DNA from: Rhodospirillales bacterium
GTDB taxonomy: Bacteria > Pseudomonadota > Alphaproteobacteria > Rhodospirillales > Defluviicoccaceae
Assembly (NCBI GenBank): GCA_007695045.1
Contig: REEP01000056.1
Coordinates: 25,422-89,421, forward strand
Length of the DNA: 64,000 nucleotides
Direction: 5' to 3'
Of this stretch, positions 1 to 10,631 are shown in pieces. The position numbers and the translations under genes were made by a program. Position 1 is the stretch's first letter. Each line of letters begins with the position of its first letter. The notes below the pieces were generated by a model. It made no database searches, had not been told where the DNA came from, and worked only from the letters and a program-made list of their open reading frames with translations.

Positions 1-1
1 T

Positions 2-307
2 ATCGATCCCGGCCTGCTCGACTATCTGTTCGAGATGCGCCGACATCTGGGCACCGCCCGGCCGTTCGAGGTGCTTTCGGCCTACCGCTCGCCCAGAACC
101 AATGCCGCGCTGGCCCAGCGCAGCCGCGGCGTGGCCCATAACAGCCTGCATGTGCGCGGCCAGGCGGTGGACATCCGCATGAGCGGCATCGGTTCGCGGG
201 CGCTGGCCCGCCTTGCAAAACAACTCCAGGCCGGCGGCGTCGGCTACTACCCGCGCTCCAACTTCGTGCACCTGGACGTGGGCCGGGTGCGCTCCTGGGG
301 GATTTGA
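2..307 (+). CDS. DUF882/YcbK-type M15 peptidase, C-terminal part
   Basis: The frame is open from base 2 to a TGA at 305-307, so this is the 3' end of a gene that begins before the window. The product shows the zinc-peptidase signature of the M15/YcbK (DUF882) family: SAYRSPRTN, then HVRGQAVDIRM (HxxGxAxD-like), then FVHLDVG with the last metal-binding His. Family members are exported murein endopeptidase-like proteins acting on peptidoglycan. The signal peptide would lie outside the window, so export cannot be checked. The ending GRVRSWGI is usual for the family. Confidence 0.85.
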   Translation: MDPGLLDYLFEMRRHLGTARPFEVLSAYRSPRTNAALAQRSRGVAHNSLHVRGQAVDIRMSGIGSRALARLAKQLQAGGVGYYPRSNFVHLDVGRVRSWGI

Positions 308-511
308 GGTACCGGCCCGGAGACGGGGCGGCGGCGGGCCGGCCCTGAGCGGGTTCATTGGGTACCGGGTTGCCGGCCGGCTCGACCGCAACGGGTCGAT
401 CGGAAGAGATTGACCGGACGGAAGCCGACGGGTTTTCTGGCGCCCGCGATCCGGGGTGCGGCAGTGGTGCCGCCCATTCCGGAGCGCCGGTAACGGAGTG
501 CCCGGGCCCCG

Positions 512-1546
512 ATGCGCATTGACGATTTCGATTTCGAGCTGCCGGCGGCGGCGATCGCCCAGCGGCCGGTGCAACCGCGGGATGCCGCGCGCCTGCTTGA
601 CGTGGGCGAGGGCCTGACGGACCGGGTGGTGCGCGACCTGCCGGCCCTGCTCCGGCCCGGCGACTGCCTGGTGGTCAACGACACCAAGGTGATCCCCGCC
701 CGCCTGCCCGGCCGGCGTGGCAGCGTGGCTTTGGAGATCACGCTGCTGGATGAAACGGCGCCCGGGACGTGGCGCTGCCTGGTGCGGCGCGCGCGCCGGC
801 TCAAGGTTGGCCAGCGGGTCGACATCGCCCGGGGTTTCAGCGCCGAGGTCGCCGGCAAGGACGACGAGGGGGCCGTGCTGCTGGCCTTCGACCGGACCGG
901 TGATGCGCTGATGGACGCGATCGAGCGCCATGGCACGGCGCCCTTGCCGCCTTATATCCGCCGCCCGGGCCTGCCCGATGCCCGGGACCGCCGCGACTAC
1001 CAGACCCTGTTCGCGGCCCGGCCGGGCGCGGTTGCAGCCCCCACCGCCGGGCTGCACTTCACGCCCGCACTGCTGGCAGCCCTGGACGCGCGCGGGGTGC
1101 ACCGGGTGCGCGTGACCCTGCATGTGGGCGCCGGGACCTTCCTTCCCGTCAAGACGACGGCGGTGGCCGATCACGCCATGCACCGGGAATGGGGCGAGAT
1201 CACCGCCGCGGCGGCCGAGGCCATCAACGCGGCCCATGCCGCCGGCGGCCGGGTGGTGGCGGTGGGCACCACGTCGCTCCGGCTGCTGGAAACGGCGGCG
1301 GGCGCCGACGGGCGGCTCCTGCCGTTCCAGGGCGACACCGACCTGTTCATCGTGCCGGGCTTCCGCTTCCGCATCGCCGACATGCTGCTGACCAACTTCC
1401 ACCTGCCGCGCTCGACCCTGTTCATGCTGGTGTGTGCGTTCGCCGGAACGGAACGGATGAAAGCCGCCTACGCCCACGCCATCAAGGCCGGTTACCGCTT
1501 CTATTCCTACGGCGACGGCTGCCTCCTGCGCCGTGAAGCGGGCTGA
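512..1546 (+). CDS. queA: S-adenosylmethionine:tRNA ribosyltransferase-isomerase QueA
   Basis: QueA transfers and isomerises the ribosyl group of S-adenosylmethionine onto 7-deazaguanine in tRNA to make epoxyqueuosine. The 344-aa product is full length. It starts [11 protein letters not shown] and carries [12 protein letters not shown] near residue 54, PTAGLHFTP near 177 and LHVGAGTF a little later, all characteristic of QueA. The gene usually followed by tgt in alphaproteobacteria stands alone here: the next 0.7 kb is non-coding and the following gene is on the other strand. The queuosine pathway partner must therefore be elsewhere or absent. Confidence 0.96.
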   Translation: MRIDDFDFELPAAAIAQRPVQPRDAARLLDVGEGLTDRVVRDLPALLRPGDCLVVNDTKVIPARLPGRRGSVALEITLLDETAPGTWRCLVRRARRLKVGQRVDIARGFSAEVAGKDDEGAVLLAFDRTGDALMDAIERHGTAPLPPYIRRPGLPDARDRRDYQTLFAARPGAVAAPTAGLHFTPALLAALDARGVHRVRVTLHVGAGTFLPVKTTAVADHAMHREWGEITAAAAEAINAAHAAGGRVVAVGTTSLRLLETAAGADGRLLPFQGDTDLFIVPGFRFRIADMLLTNFHLPRSTLFMLVCAFAGTERMKAAYAHAIKAGYRFYSYGDGCLLRREAG

Positions 1547-1820
1547 GATGACCCCGATCGCCGACGCAGCCTTGCCGGGTGTGACTTTGGCGCCACACTC
1601 GGGGCCCGATCGACATCCGCCCCGTTCCAGCCGCCGCGACCCGCTACCAATCGGCCGTTTCAAAGCGTTCCTGCGGCTGTTCAAGGGGTCATGCACCGGC
1701 ACTTTTTGTGTCAAAAAAATGCGATCGGGTGCGGTTTTGCATCGGTTTGAACACGCTTTTTCGGCGTAACCCCTTGATAGGAAAAGAAAGTCAGAGACTT
1801 TGGCGCGCGCGGTGTATGCA

Positions 1821-1832
1821 TTTGTATACAAA
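1821..1832. promoter_or_regulatory. 12-bp palindrome TTTGTATACAAA
   Basis: This is a perfect dyad, TTTGTATACAAA, in the AT-rich island. The core TTGTATACAA resembles operators of FadR-subfamily GntR regulators (family knowledge). No gene nearby clearly uses it, so its role is unknown. The same 8-bp core, TGTATACA, recurs in the ctrA-fliI intergenic region. Confidence 0.35.
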
Positions 1833-2157
1833 CGTTATCATTTTGGAGATTTTCGCCTTTAGAATCAGGTGGTTAGGTTTTTTGATGCAGGGCCGTTCCG
1901 GGCCGGCACGGAGGCAACCGGGCATAATAGCCTAGCCTGTGTTAACCGTCAAGGAATTGTCGCCTAACCCCAATATCATCGCCCGGAGGTTATCCCCGTT
2001 CTACGGCTTCGACGGGGATGTCCGCCGACTCCTTGACGCCGCCGGCGCCATCGAGTCCGTGACCGCCACGATCCGCGCGCGCCGACGACGCGCGCCGTCT
2101 GCGCCCTTGGCCACGTTCCCCAACGACCGTGCGGCGGTCCAACGGATGCTCACTGAC

Positions 2158-2199
2158 AGCGGGGGCCGGCAGCGGGGGCCGGCAGCGGGGGCCGGCAGC
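2158..2199. repeat. 13-bp tandem repeat, 3 copies
   Basis: Three perfect copies of AGCGGGGGCCGGC (2158-2170, 2171-2183, 2184-2196) are followed by a partial fourth (AGCCGG). The repeat sits just beyond the ppdK terminator in non-coding DNA. It belongs to a set of short tandem duplications across the window. Confidence 0.9.
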
Positions 2200-2215
2200 C
2201 GGACAAGACACGACG

Positions 2216-2237
2216 AAGGGGGGCCGGAGCCCCCCTT
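2216..2237 (-). terminator. ppdK transcription terminator hairpin
   Basis: A perfect GC-rich inverted repeat, AAGGGGGG then a 6-nt centre then CCCCCCTT, starts 37 bp beyond the ppdK stop codon. The U-tract is short (TT, then CGTCGTG on the minus strand), so it may work less efficiently than a classical terminator. Because it lies between convergent genes it could serve both strands. Confidence 0.65.
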
Positions 2238-2273
2238 CCCTGCGTCCGCGTGTGCGGCAGAAGCCGCGAAGTA

Positions 2274-4952
<2,679 letters not shown>

Positions 4953-4962
4953 CGCTTCATCC

Positions 4963-7059
4963 CTATCCCTCGATCAGTGAAAAATCCGCAACCCGCCTCG
5001 GTGCTGCCCGGATTTGTGACAGCAACCGCAACCGGTTGGAACGCAACGCCGCGTCCTCGCAGTTGACGGTCACATGGTCAAAGAAGGCATCCACCGACGG
5101 GCGCAGCTCGGACAGAACGGACATCGCCTCGGCAAACCGCTCGTCCCCCAGCAACGCGTCCAGCCGGTGCCGCACCCCTTCCAATGCGGCATGCAGCGCG
5201 ACCTCTTCCCGTTGCGAGAGAAGTGATGCTTCCGAGCTCCCTTCGTAGGTGACGCCATCCCTGCTTTCTTCGATGCGGACGATGTTGCTCGCCCGCTTAT
5301 AGGCGGCCAGCAAGTTAGCACCGTCATCGGTGTCGAGAAAGCCCTTAAGCGCCCCAACACGGTTGAGGAGACGTACCAGGTCATCTTCCTGCCCGTCGGC
5401 GAAAACAGCGGCGACCAGGTCATGACGCACGCCCTCCCCGCGCAGGTGAACCTTGAGCCGGTCCGCGAAGAAGGCGAGCAGGTCCGGCACCTCGTTCGGC
5501 GCCGGGGGCGGCAGGGCGCGGTACTGCGATCGCGCGAAGGCGGCCACGGGTACGAGCGGCAGGCGCAAGCCGTTGTCCAGGATGATGCGGATGACGCCGA
5601 GCGCCGCCCGACGCAGAGCGAACGGATCCTTGGACCCGGTCGGCTTTTCATCGATGGCGAAGAACCCGACCAGCGTGTCAAGGCGATCGGCCAGCGCCAG
5701 TGCCACGCTGAGCGGTGCGGAGGGACAGCGATCTCCCGGTCCCTGCGGCAGGTAGTGCTCGCCGATGGCCGTGGCCACCGCCTCGGCCTCGCCGTCATGG
5801 AGGGCATAATAGCGCCCCATCACCCCCTGCAATTCCGGGAACTCCCCGACCATGGCGGTGGTCAGGTCCGCCTTGCACAGCCGCGCCGCCCGGCCGGCGG
5901 CATCCGCGTCGGCGCCGATCTCCCGAGCCAAATGGCCCGACAGCGCCTCCAGCCGCTGAACACGATCGAGATCGCTGCCGAGTTCGGCATGGAACACCCG
6001 ATGGCTCAGATCCGCGACCCGGCTCTCCAGCGGCCGCTGCCGGTCCTGGTCCCAGAAGTAGCGCGCATCGGCGAGGCGTGCCCGCAGCACCCGCTCGTTG
6101 CCGGCGACAATGGCGCGGCTGTCGTCGCCGCCCGGTGTATTGGCGACCATGATGAATCGGGGCGCCAAGTGCCCGGCCTCGTCCTCCAGCGCGAAGTACT
6201 TCTGGTGCGCCCGCATCGCCGTGGTCAGCACCTCTCGCGGCACCGTCATGAAGGCATCGTCGATTCGCCCCATCAGCACCACCGGCCATTCCACCAAGCC
6301 GGCCACCTCATCCAGCAGAGCCGGATCCGGGCGCACCCGCAGCCCCTCCGACCGGGCTTCGTGACTGGCGGCATGGTCGATGAAGCTGCGGCGTCGGCGC
6401 TGATCGACGATCACCCGGGCCAGTTCCAGCTTCCGTGTGTAGTCGGCGAAGCCCTCGACCGCGATCGGCCCGGGCGCCAGGAAGCGATGGCCGTAGGTCA
6501 GCCGGCCGCTTTTGATGGCGGTGGCCGCGGGGCCGTTACCGCCGGCGGCATCCTCCAGGACCAAGTCGACCACGTCTCCGTCCAGCAGAAGTAGGAGCGC
6601 GTGCAGCGGGCGCACCCAGCGCAGCCGACCGTGACCCCAGCGCATCGATTTGGGCCACGGGAAGGCCCGCACGATCCCGGGCAGGATCCGGGCCGCGACC
6701 GCCGCAGTCGGTTGCCCGGGCCGTCGGATGTCGGCGAAGTAGAAGCTGCCCTTGGCAGTCTCCCGAACCGACACCTGATCCCGGCTCAATCCGACCGAGC
6801 GGAGAAAGCCTTCCACCGCCCGGTCCGGCGCATCGGCCCGCGGGCCGCGGCGTTCCTCTTGCACGTCCGGCTGCCGGAGCGGCAGGCCGTCGATGACCAG
6901 TGCGAGCCGGCGCGGCGTGACGAAGGCTTGCGCGCGAGTAAAGGTCAAGTGTTCGGCCAGCAAGGCCTCGGTGACCAGACGCTCCAGGTCGTCGGCCGCC
7001 TGGGCCTGCATCCGGGCCGGGATTTCCTCGCTGATCAGTTCCAGGAGAAGCTCGGCCAT
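4963..7059 (-). CDS. glyS: Glycyl-tRNA synthetase beta subunit
   Basis: The beta chain of the alpha2beta2 (bacterial-type) glycyl-tRNA synthetase binds tRNA and supports aminoacylation by the alpha chain. The product is 698 aa, the usual size. It starts MAELLLELISEEIPARMQ, the standard family N-terminus, and contains TVPREVLTTAMRAHQKYF and an HD-like region, followed by the anticodon-binding C-terminal part (LRPSVDAFFDHVTVNCED). It starts 7 bp after the glyQ stop, consistent with equimolar co-expression. Confidence 0.98.
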   Translation of the reverse strand: MAELLLELISEEIPARMQAQAADDLERLVTEALLAEHLTFTRAQAFVTPRRLALVIDGLPLRQPDVQEERRGPRADAPDRAVEGFLRSVGLSRDQVSVRETAKGSFYFADIRRPGQPTAAVAARILPGIVRAFPWPKSMRWGHGRLRWVRPLHALLLLLDGDVVDLVLEDAAGGNGPAATAIKSGRLTYGHRFLAPGPIAVEGFADYTRKLELARVIVDQRRRRSFIDHAASHEARSEGLRVRPDPALLDEVAGLVEWPVVLMGRIDDAFMTVPREVLTTAMRAHQKYFALEDEAGHLAPRFIMVANTPGGDDSRAIVAGNERVLRARLADARYFWDQDRQRPLESRVADLSHRVFHAELGSDLDRVQRLEALSGHLAREIGADADAAGRAARLCKADLTTAMVGEFPELQGVMGRYYALHDGEAEAVATAIGEHYLPQGPGDRCPSAPLSVALALADRLDTLVGFFAIDEKPTGSKDPFALRRAALGVIRIILDNGLRLPLVPVAAFARSQYRALPPPAPNEVPDLLAFFADRLKVHLRGEGVRHDLVAAVFADGQEDDLVRLLNRVGALKGFLDTDDGANLLAAYKRASNIVRIEESRDGVTYEGSSEASLLSQREEVALHAALEGVRHRLDALLGDERFAEAMSVLSELRPSVDAFFDHVTVNCEDAALRSNRLRLLSQIRAAPRRVADFSLIEG

Positions 7060-7066
7060 GCGGCCC

Positions 7067-7936
7067 TCAATGCCCGCCGGCCTGGCTGTTCAGCCAGGCC
7101 TCGCAACAGCCGCGCGCGAGGGCGCGGACCCGGGCGATATACGCCGCCCGCTCGGTCACGCCGATGACCCCGCGCGCGTCCAGGAGGTTGAAGCGGTGGC
7201 TCGCCTTGATGCACTGCTCGTAGGCGGGCAGTGCGAACCCCTTGTCCAGCAGTGTTCGGCATTCCGCCTCCGCGTCGGCGAAATGGCGGAACAGGCGGTC
7301 GACGTCGGCGTGCTCGAAATTGTAGGCCGATCCCTCCCGCTCCGACTGCAGAAACACGTCGCCGTAGGTCACTCCCTTGCCGTTCCAATCCAGGTCGAAG
7401 ACGTTGTCGACCCCCTGGATGTACATGGCGAGGCGTTCCAGCCCGTAGGTGAGTTCGACCGAGACCGGATCACACTCGATCCCGCCGACCTGCTGGAAGT
7501 AGGTGAACTGGCTCACCTCCATGCCGTCGCACCACACCTCCCAGCCGAGCCCCCAGGCACCCAGGGTGGGGCTTTCCCAGTCATCTTCGACAAAGCGGAT
7601 GTCGTGCACCGCCGAATCGATGCCGAGGCTCGCGAGGCTGTCCAGGTACAGGTCCTGGGACTCGGCCGGCGACGGCTTGAGCAACACCTGGAACTGGTAA
7701 TAGTGCTGCAGGCGATTGGGGTTCTCGCCATAACGGCCGTCGGTGGGCCGGCGCGAGGGCTGAACGTAGGCGGTGCGCCACGGCGCCGGCCCGAGGGCGC
7801 GCAGCGTCGTCGCCGGATGAAACGTTCCGGCCCCCACCTCCATATCCAGCGGCTGCAGAACCACGCAACCGCGTTCCGCCCAGAAGGCTTGCAGCCTGAG
7901 GATCAACGATTGAAAGCTTGCGTCGGTGACGGCCAT
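7067..7936 (-). CDS. glyQ: Glycyl-tRNA synthetase alpha subunit
   Basis: The catalytic alpha chain of the tetrameric glycyl-tRNA synthetase activates glycine with ATP. The 289-aa product matches the family across its length: [56 protein letters not shown] and [16 protein letters not shown]. It is the first gene of the glyQ-glyS-ppdK set. A sigma-70-like promoter lies 60-90 bp upstream of the start. Confidence 0.98.
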   Translation of the reverse strand: MAVTDASFQSLILRLQAFWAERGCVVLQPLDMEVGAGTFHPATTLRALGPAPWRTAYVQPSRRPTDGRYGENPNRLQHYYQFQVLLKPSPAESQDLYLDSLASLGIDSAVHDIRFVEDDWESPTLGAWGLGWEVWCDGMEVSQFTYFQQVGGIECDPVSVELTYGLERLAMYIQGVDNVFDLDWNGKGVTYGDVFLQSEREGSAYNFEHADVDRLFRHFADAEAECRTLLDKGFALPAYEQCIKASHRFNLLDARGVIGVTERAAYIARVRALARGCCEAWLNSQAGGH

Positions 7937-7997
7937 GATCTGGATATTGCCGGCGAGGCCCGGCGGGGAGTTTCTTTGCCGTCGGGAAATATCCGGG

Positions 7998-8027
7998 ACG
8001 ATAGCCCCGGTCCCGGTGCAAGGTCAA
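7998..8027 (-). promoter_or_regulatory. Putative sigma-70 promoter of glyQ-glyS-ppdK
   Basis: On the minus strand TTGACC (8027-8022) and TATCGT (8003-7998) are separated by 18 bp. They lie 62 bp upstream of the glyQ start, in the only sizeable gap ahead of the operon. Confidence 0.5.
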
Positions 8028-8065
8028 GGCGAGGTCGTCCGGTTTTTGTTCAACTCATCGACGCT

Positions 8066-8353
8066 TCAACCCGGAAACGGGCAATCGCTCCGGTCGCACC
8101 GGCCGGCACCGCGCACCGGCATGTACGTGCGGCAGACGGGGCAGCGGATGGTGTCCTCCGTCCGGCCTTGAGGTCCGGGCGCCGGTCCGGGGTCCGGTTC
8201 GGCCTCTCGCCCGCCGCCTTCCCCCATGACCGCCCGCCGCATCCGATCAAGGCGCGCCCGCTCGCGCCGGCGCACGCCGTCCCACCAGCGGTAGCCGCGC
8301 CAGACGGCAATGACGACAATCACCGTCAGCAGGATTTGTGACAGGCCAAGCAT
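8066..8353 (-). CDS. Small membrane-anchored zinc-ribbon protein, unknown function
   Basis: This 95-aa protein starts with a hydrophobic segment (about residues 2-20, MLGLSQILLTVIVVIAVW), followed by an Arg-rich basic linker. A C-terminal four-Cys zinc-ribbon pattern follows, CPVC-x12-CDRSDC. That layout suggests an inner-membrane protein with a cytoplasmic metal-binding tail. It lies between the S49 peptidase and glyQ on the same strand. Similar short proteins occur next to glyQ or sppA in alphaproteobacteria as far as I recall, but I cannot assign a function. Confidence 0.65.
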   Translation of the reverse strand: MLGLSQILLTVIVVIAVWRGYRWWDGVRRRERARLDRMRRAVMGEGGGREAEPDPGPAPGPQGRTEDTIRCPVCRTYMPVRGAGRCDRSDCPFPG

Positions 8354-8450
8354 GCCGCCGTTGTACCACCGAAACCAAGCCGTCGATAGCAGGCGACGCC
8401 GGCCGGATCCTGGTGCCGCGTGGCCGGTTTGTCACAGGCGCCCGTCACCC

Positions 8451-8478
8451 GCCCTCCATCACGCGCCCTCCATCACAG
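8451..8478. repeat. 14-bp direct duplication
   Basis: Two adjacent near-identical 14-mers, GCCCTCCATCACGC and GCCCTCCATCACAG, overlap the 3' end of the S49 peptidase gene. This is another of the short tandem duplications in this window. Confidence 0.7.
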
Positions 8479-9339
8479 ACCGAAGCGGGCCCACGTCAGC
8501 CGTTCCTCAATGGCGGCCAGGGCCTGCGTCGTCATCAGGGCCGCCGCAGGCTCGCCCGAAAAGCGCCGGGTGCGCCCGAACCAGCGGCGCCACCACAGGC
8601 CCTGCCCGCCGACCACGCGGAGCCTGACTTCCTTGCCGTAGCGGTCCCGCATGACGGAACGCAGATCGCCGAGACCGTCGATGAGGCCGAGCTCCAGCGC
8701 CTTGCGACCGCTCCACCATCGCCCGGAGAACAGCGTCTCCTCATCGCCGGAGAGCTTGCCGCCGCGGCGCTTGCGCACCTGGTCGCGAAAGCTCTCGTGA
8801 ACGTCCTCCAGGAACGCCTCCAGGTGCGCCACCTCCGCCGGCTTTTCCTCACGAAACGGGTCGAGGGCGGCCTTGAATTCGCCGGCGGTGCGCACCCGGC
8901 GCTCCACCCCGATGCGCTTGAGCAGTTCCGGAAAGCCGAACGACCCGGCGATCACGCCGATGGAGCCGATCACCGAGTTGACATCGGCATAGATTTCGTC
9001 GGCGGCGGTGGCGAGCCAGTATCCCCCGGAAGCGGCCACATCCTCCGCGAAGGCGACCACCGGCACGCCTTCCTCTTCGGCCAGGGCCCGGATTCGCTTG
9101 GCAATCAGGGCCGACTGCACCGGCGAGCCGCCCGGCGAGTTGATCACCAGCGCCACCGCCGTGACGCCGCGCATCTGAAACGCACGATTGAGAGTTCCCG
9201 CCAGGCTGGACAGCGAGAGGCCTTGCCTGAAAGCCCCCATCCCGCCGATCAGACCGTTCAGCCGAACCACGGACACCAGCGGCGGTGGATTGCGAAAGCG
9301 CTCGAACGGCAGGAAGGAGAACAGTGGCGGTTTGCTCAT
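8473..9339 (-). CDS. S49-family serine peptidase (SppA-like)
   Basis: This is a 288-aa single-domain member of peptidase family S49, which cleaves signal-peptide remnants or membrane-associated peptides. Visible signatures are ALVINSPGGSP, the nucleophile region FAEDVAASGGYWLATAADEIYAD, SVIGSIGV, and the general-base Lys region EFKAALDPFREEKP. The start chosen is ATG at 9339 (MSKPPLFSFLPF): the frame is open further upstream, but that extension is Arg/Cys-rich and unlike the family. No strong N-terminal membrane helix is seen. It follows trmN6 by 67 bp. Confidence 0.88.
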   Translation of the reverse strand: MSKPPLFSFLPFERFRNPPPLVSVVRLNGLIGGMGAFRQGLSLSSLAGTLNRAFQMRGVTAVALVINSPGGSPVQSALIAKRIRALAEEEGVPVVAFAEDVAASGGYWLATAADEIYADVNSVIGSIGVIAGSFGFPELLKRIGVERRVRTAGEFKAALDPFREEKPAEVAHLEAFLEDVHESFRDQVRKRRGGKLSGDEETLFSGRWWSGRKALELGLIDGLGDLRSVMRDRYGKEVRLRVVGGQGLWWRRWFGRTRRFSGEPAAALMTTQALAAIEERLTWARFGL

Positions 9340-9406
9340 GGCAAGGCGTCCTCTGGCGATGGGTGACATGCGCGGCCGCAAACCTTCGGCTGCCCGGGCG
9401 ATCAGG

Positions 9407-10165
9407 TCAAGCCGCGACCGGCGCGCAGGACAGGGGAGCCATGTGGCGCAACACCGCCTCCGCCTCCGGCGTGAAGCGTCCGTCGGACCCGTGCAACACC
9501 AGGCCGGGCAGCAGCTGGATCGGCGCCGCCGATCCCTTGCGGCCACTGACGATGACCCGTCGAGCGGGTCGGCCTCGCCGGGGCCAAAGAGGAAAGACGG
9601 TCATCTGCCCCAGACGACCCGTCAGGACCGCCAGCAACGCATCGAGTCGGTCGGCGCGATGGATCACGGTCACCGTGCCCCGGGGGCGAACCGCCGAAAC
9701 GGCGGCGCGGGCCCACGCGTCCAGGGAGGCCGCATCCTCCAGCGTTGCCGCCGCCTTGCCGGGGTCGGCCGGGCTGCGGCCCGAACCTGCCGGCCGATAG
9801 GGCGGATTGGCGATGGCATGATCGAACGCCTCGCGCAGGACCGTTGGCAACGGCCGAGCCACATCGCCCTGACGAAAGCAGACCCTGCCACTGACGCCGG
9901 AGTCCCGCGCTCCAGCCTCCGCCAGCGCCAGCGCGAACGGATCGGCATCGACACCGACGACCTGCGCCCCCGGCACGCGGATGGCGAGGCACAGGGCGGC
10001 CGCGCCGGTTCCGGCGCCCAGGTCGATCACCCGCTCGCTACCCCGGGCCGGACTGGCTGCGGCCAGAAGCACGGGGTCGATCGCCACGCGATAACCGCGC
10101 GCCGGCTGGTGCAGGCGGACGCGACCGCCGAGCAGGGCATCCACCGTCTGCTGTTCAGTCATCAT
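9407..10165 (-). CDS. trmN6: tRNA1(Val) A37 N6-methyltransferase-like protein (TrmN6/YfiC)
   Basis: This is a class I SAM-dependent methyltransferase of the TrmN6 group that methylates N6 of adenine in tRNA. About 252 aa. It shows RGYRVAIDPVLLAAA near the start, the SAM-binding loop VIDLGAGTGAAALCLA, VVGVDAD, and the N6-adenine catalytic motif ANPPYRPAG. The start is ambiguous: a 9-bp repeat upstream creates five closely spaced in-frame ATGs, and I chose the pair at 10165/10162 (MMTEQQTVDALLGG). The gene overlaps the end of the DUF2007 gene by about 11 bp, suggesting translational coupling. Confidence 0.85.
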   Translation of the reverse strand: MMTEQQTVDALLGGRVRLHQPARGYRVAIDPVLLAAASPARGSERVIDLGAGTGAAALCLAIRVPGAQVVGVDADPFALALAEAGARDSGVSGRVCFRQGDVARPLPTVLREAFDHAIANPPYRPAGSGRSPADPGKAAATLEDAASLDAWARAAVSAVRPRGTVTVIHRADRLDALLAVLTGRLGQMTVFPLWPRRGRPARRVIVSGRKGSAAPIQLLPGLVLHGSDGRFTPEAEAVLRHMAPLSCAPVAA

Positions 10166-10424
10166 TGGCATCACTGGCATCACTGGCATCACTAGCCTCG
10201 CAGCCAGTGCCGGAATCCAGCCGGTCGGCCTCGGCAAGGATCAACCGGGCGCGAGCGATATCGGCATCATCGACCATGACCCGGGCGGTGATGGCGTCCA
10301 GGGCACCGCCGTAGAGACTGCTGGTGTGGGCATCGAACACTTCGGCATGGACGCCGGCTGCCGCGAGGCGGGTCCGAAGCCAGCCGAGAAAGACCGGATC
10401 GTCGGTACGGACCAGTTCGATCAT
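10155..10424 (-). CDS. DUF2007 family protein (putative signal-transducing PII-like fold)
   Basis: The 89-aa product starts MIELVRTDDPVFLGWLRTRLAAAGVHAEVFD, the standard DUF2007 beginning, where a short ferredoxin-like fold discriminates neighbouring paralogues. The start at 10424 has an AGGAG ribosome-binding site 7 bp upstream. The C-terminus is a low-complexity SDASDASDAND tail encoded by a 9-bp tandem repeat that runs into the start region of trmN6. DUF2007 and trmN6 are commonly adjacent in alphaproteobacteria. The biochemical role is unknown. Confidence 0.8.
   Translation of the reverse strand: MIELVRTDDPVFLGWLRTRLAAAGVHAEVFDAHTSSLYGGALDAITARVMVDDADIARARLILAEADRLDSGTGCEASDASDASDANDD
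10167..10193. repeat. 9-bp tandem repeat GGCATCACT, 3 copies
   Basis: Three perfect copies lie at 10167-10175, 10176-10184 and 10185-10193. On the minus strand they encode the repetitive Asp/Ala/Ser tail of the DUF2007 protein and, in another frame, Val-Met-Pro repeats offering alternative ATG starts for trmN6. Confidence 0.9.
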
Positions 10425-10504
10425 GCTGCTTCTCCTCGGGATGCAAGCCGTCATGACCTCGGGCGGAAACGGGGCCTGCTGCCGAGTGTACACTGTGAGC
10501 GGGC

Positions 10505-10534
10505 TTGACCTTCATGAGCACCGCTTCCTATGCT
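10505..10534 (+). promoter_or_regulatory. Putative sigma-70 promoter of ispB
   Basis: TTGACC (10505-10510) and TATGCT (10529-10534) are separated by 18 bp in the intergenic region between DUF2007 and ispB. The predicted transcript start would leave a leader of about 90 nt. Confidence 0.5.
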
Positions 10535-10631
10535 CCGACGTGCGAGGCGGGGCGTCAAGCGCAGCGGGACGCCCCCGTCCCCGAACGCGAACAAGGGCGA
10601 GTTTCAAGCCTGGGACGGGTAAGGAGGTGAT

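Larger units (their letters stand above)
1547..2273. other. 727-bp intergenic gap with AT-rich island
   Basis: This gap lies between convergent queA and ppdK. From about 1690 to 1965 it is clearly AT-richer than its surroundings (runs such as TTTTT, AAAAAAA and TTTTTT), with a perfect 12-bp palindrome at 1821-1832. After that GC rises again, with a 13-bp tandem repeat (2158-2199) and a terminator hairpin (2216-2237). A GTG-started frame from 1939 gives a plausible soluble peptide for about 74 codons but then reads into the repeat, so I do not call it a gene. No recognisable protein or RNA is seen. Confidence 0.6.

Noticed and set aside
1533..1769. Open frame overlapping the queA stop
   Set aside because: It starts inside queA, has no recognisable start signal and runs into AT-rich non-coding DNA.
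1990..1998. TTATCCCCG as a DnaA box and possible replication origin
   Set aside because: It is a single imperfect match, with no cluster of boxes, no dnaA or hemE and no strand switch pattern.
1939..2160. Small GTG-started frame in the queA-ppdK gap
   Set aside because: It looks protein-like for about 74 codons but has no ribosome-binding site and reads into a tandem repeat; there is no support to call a gene.
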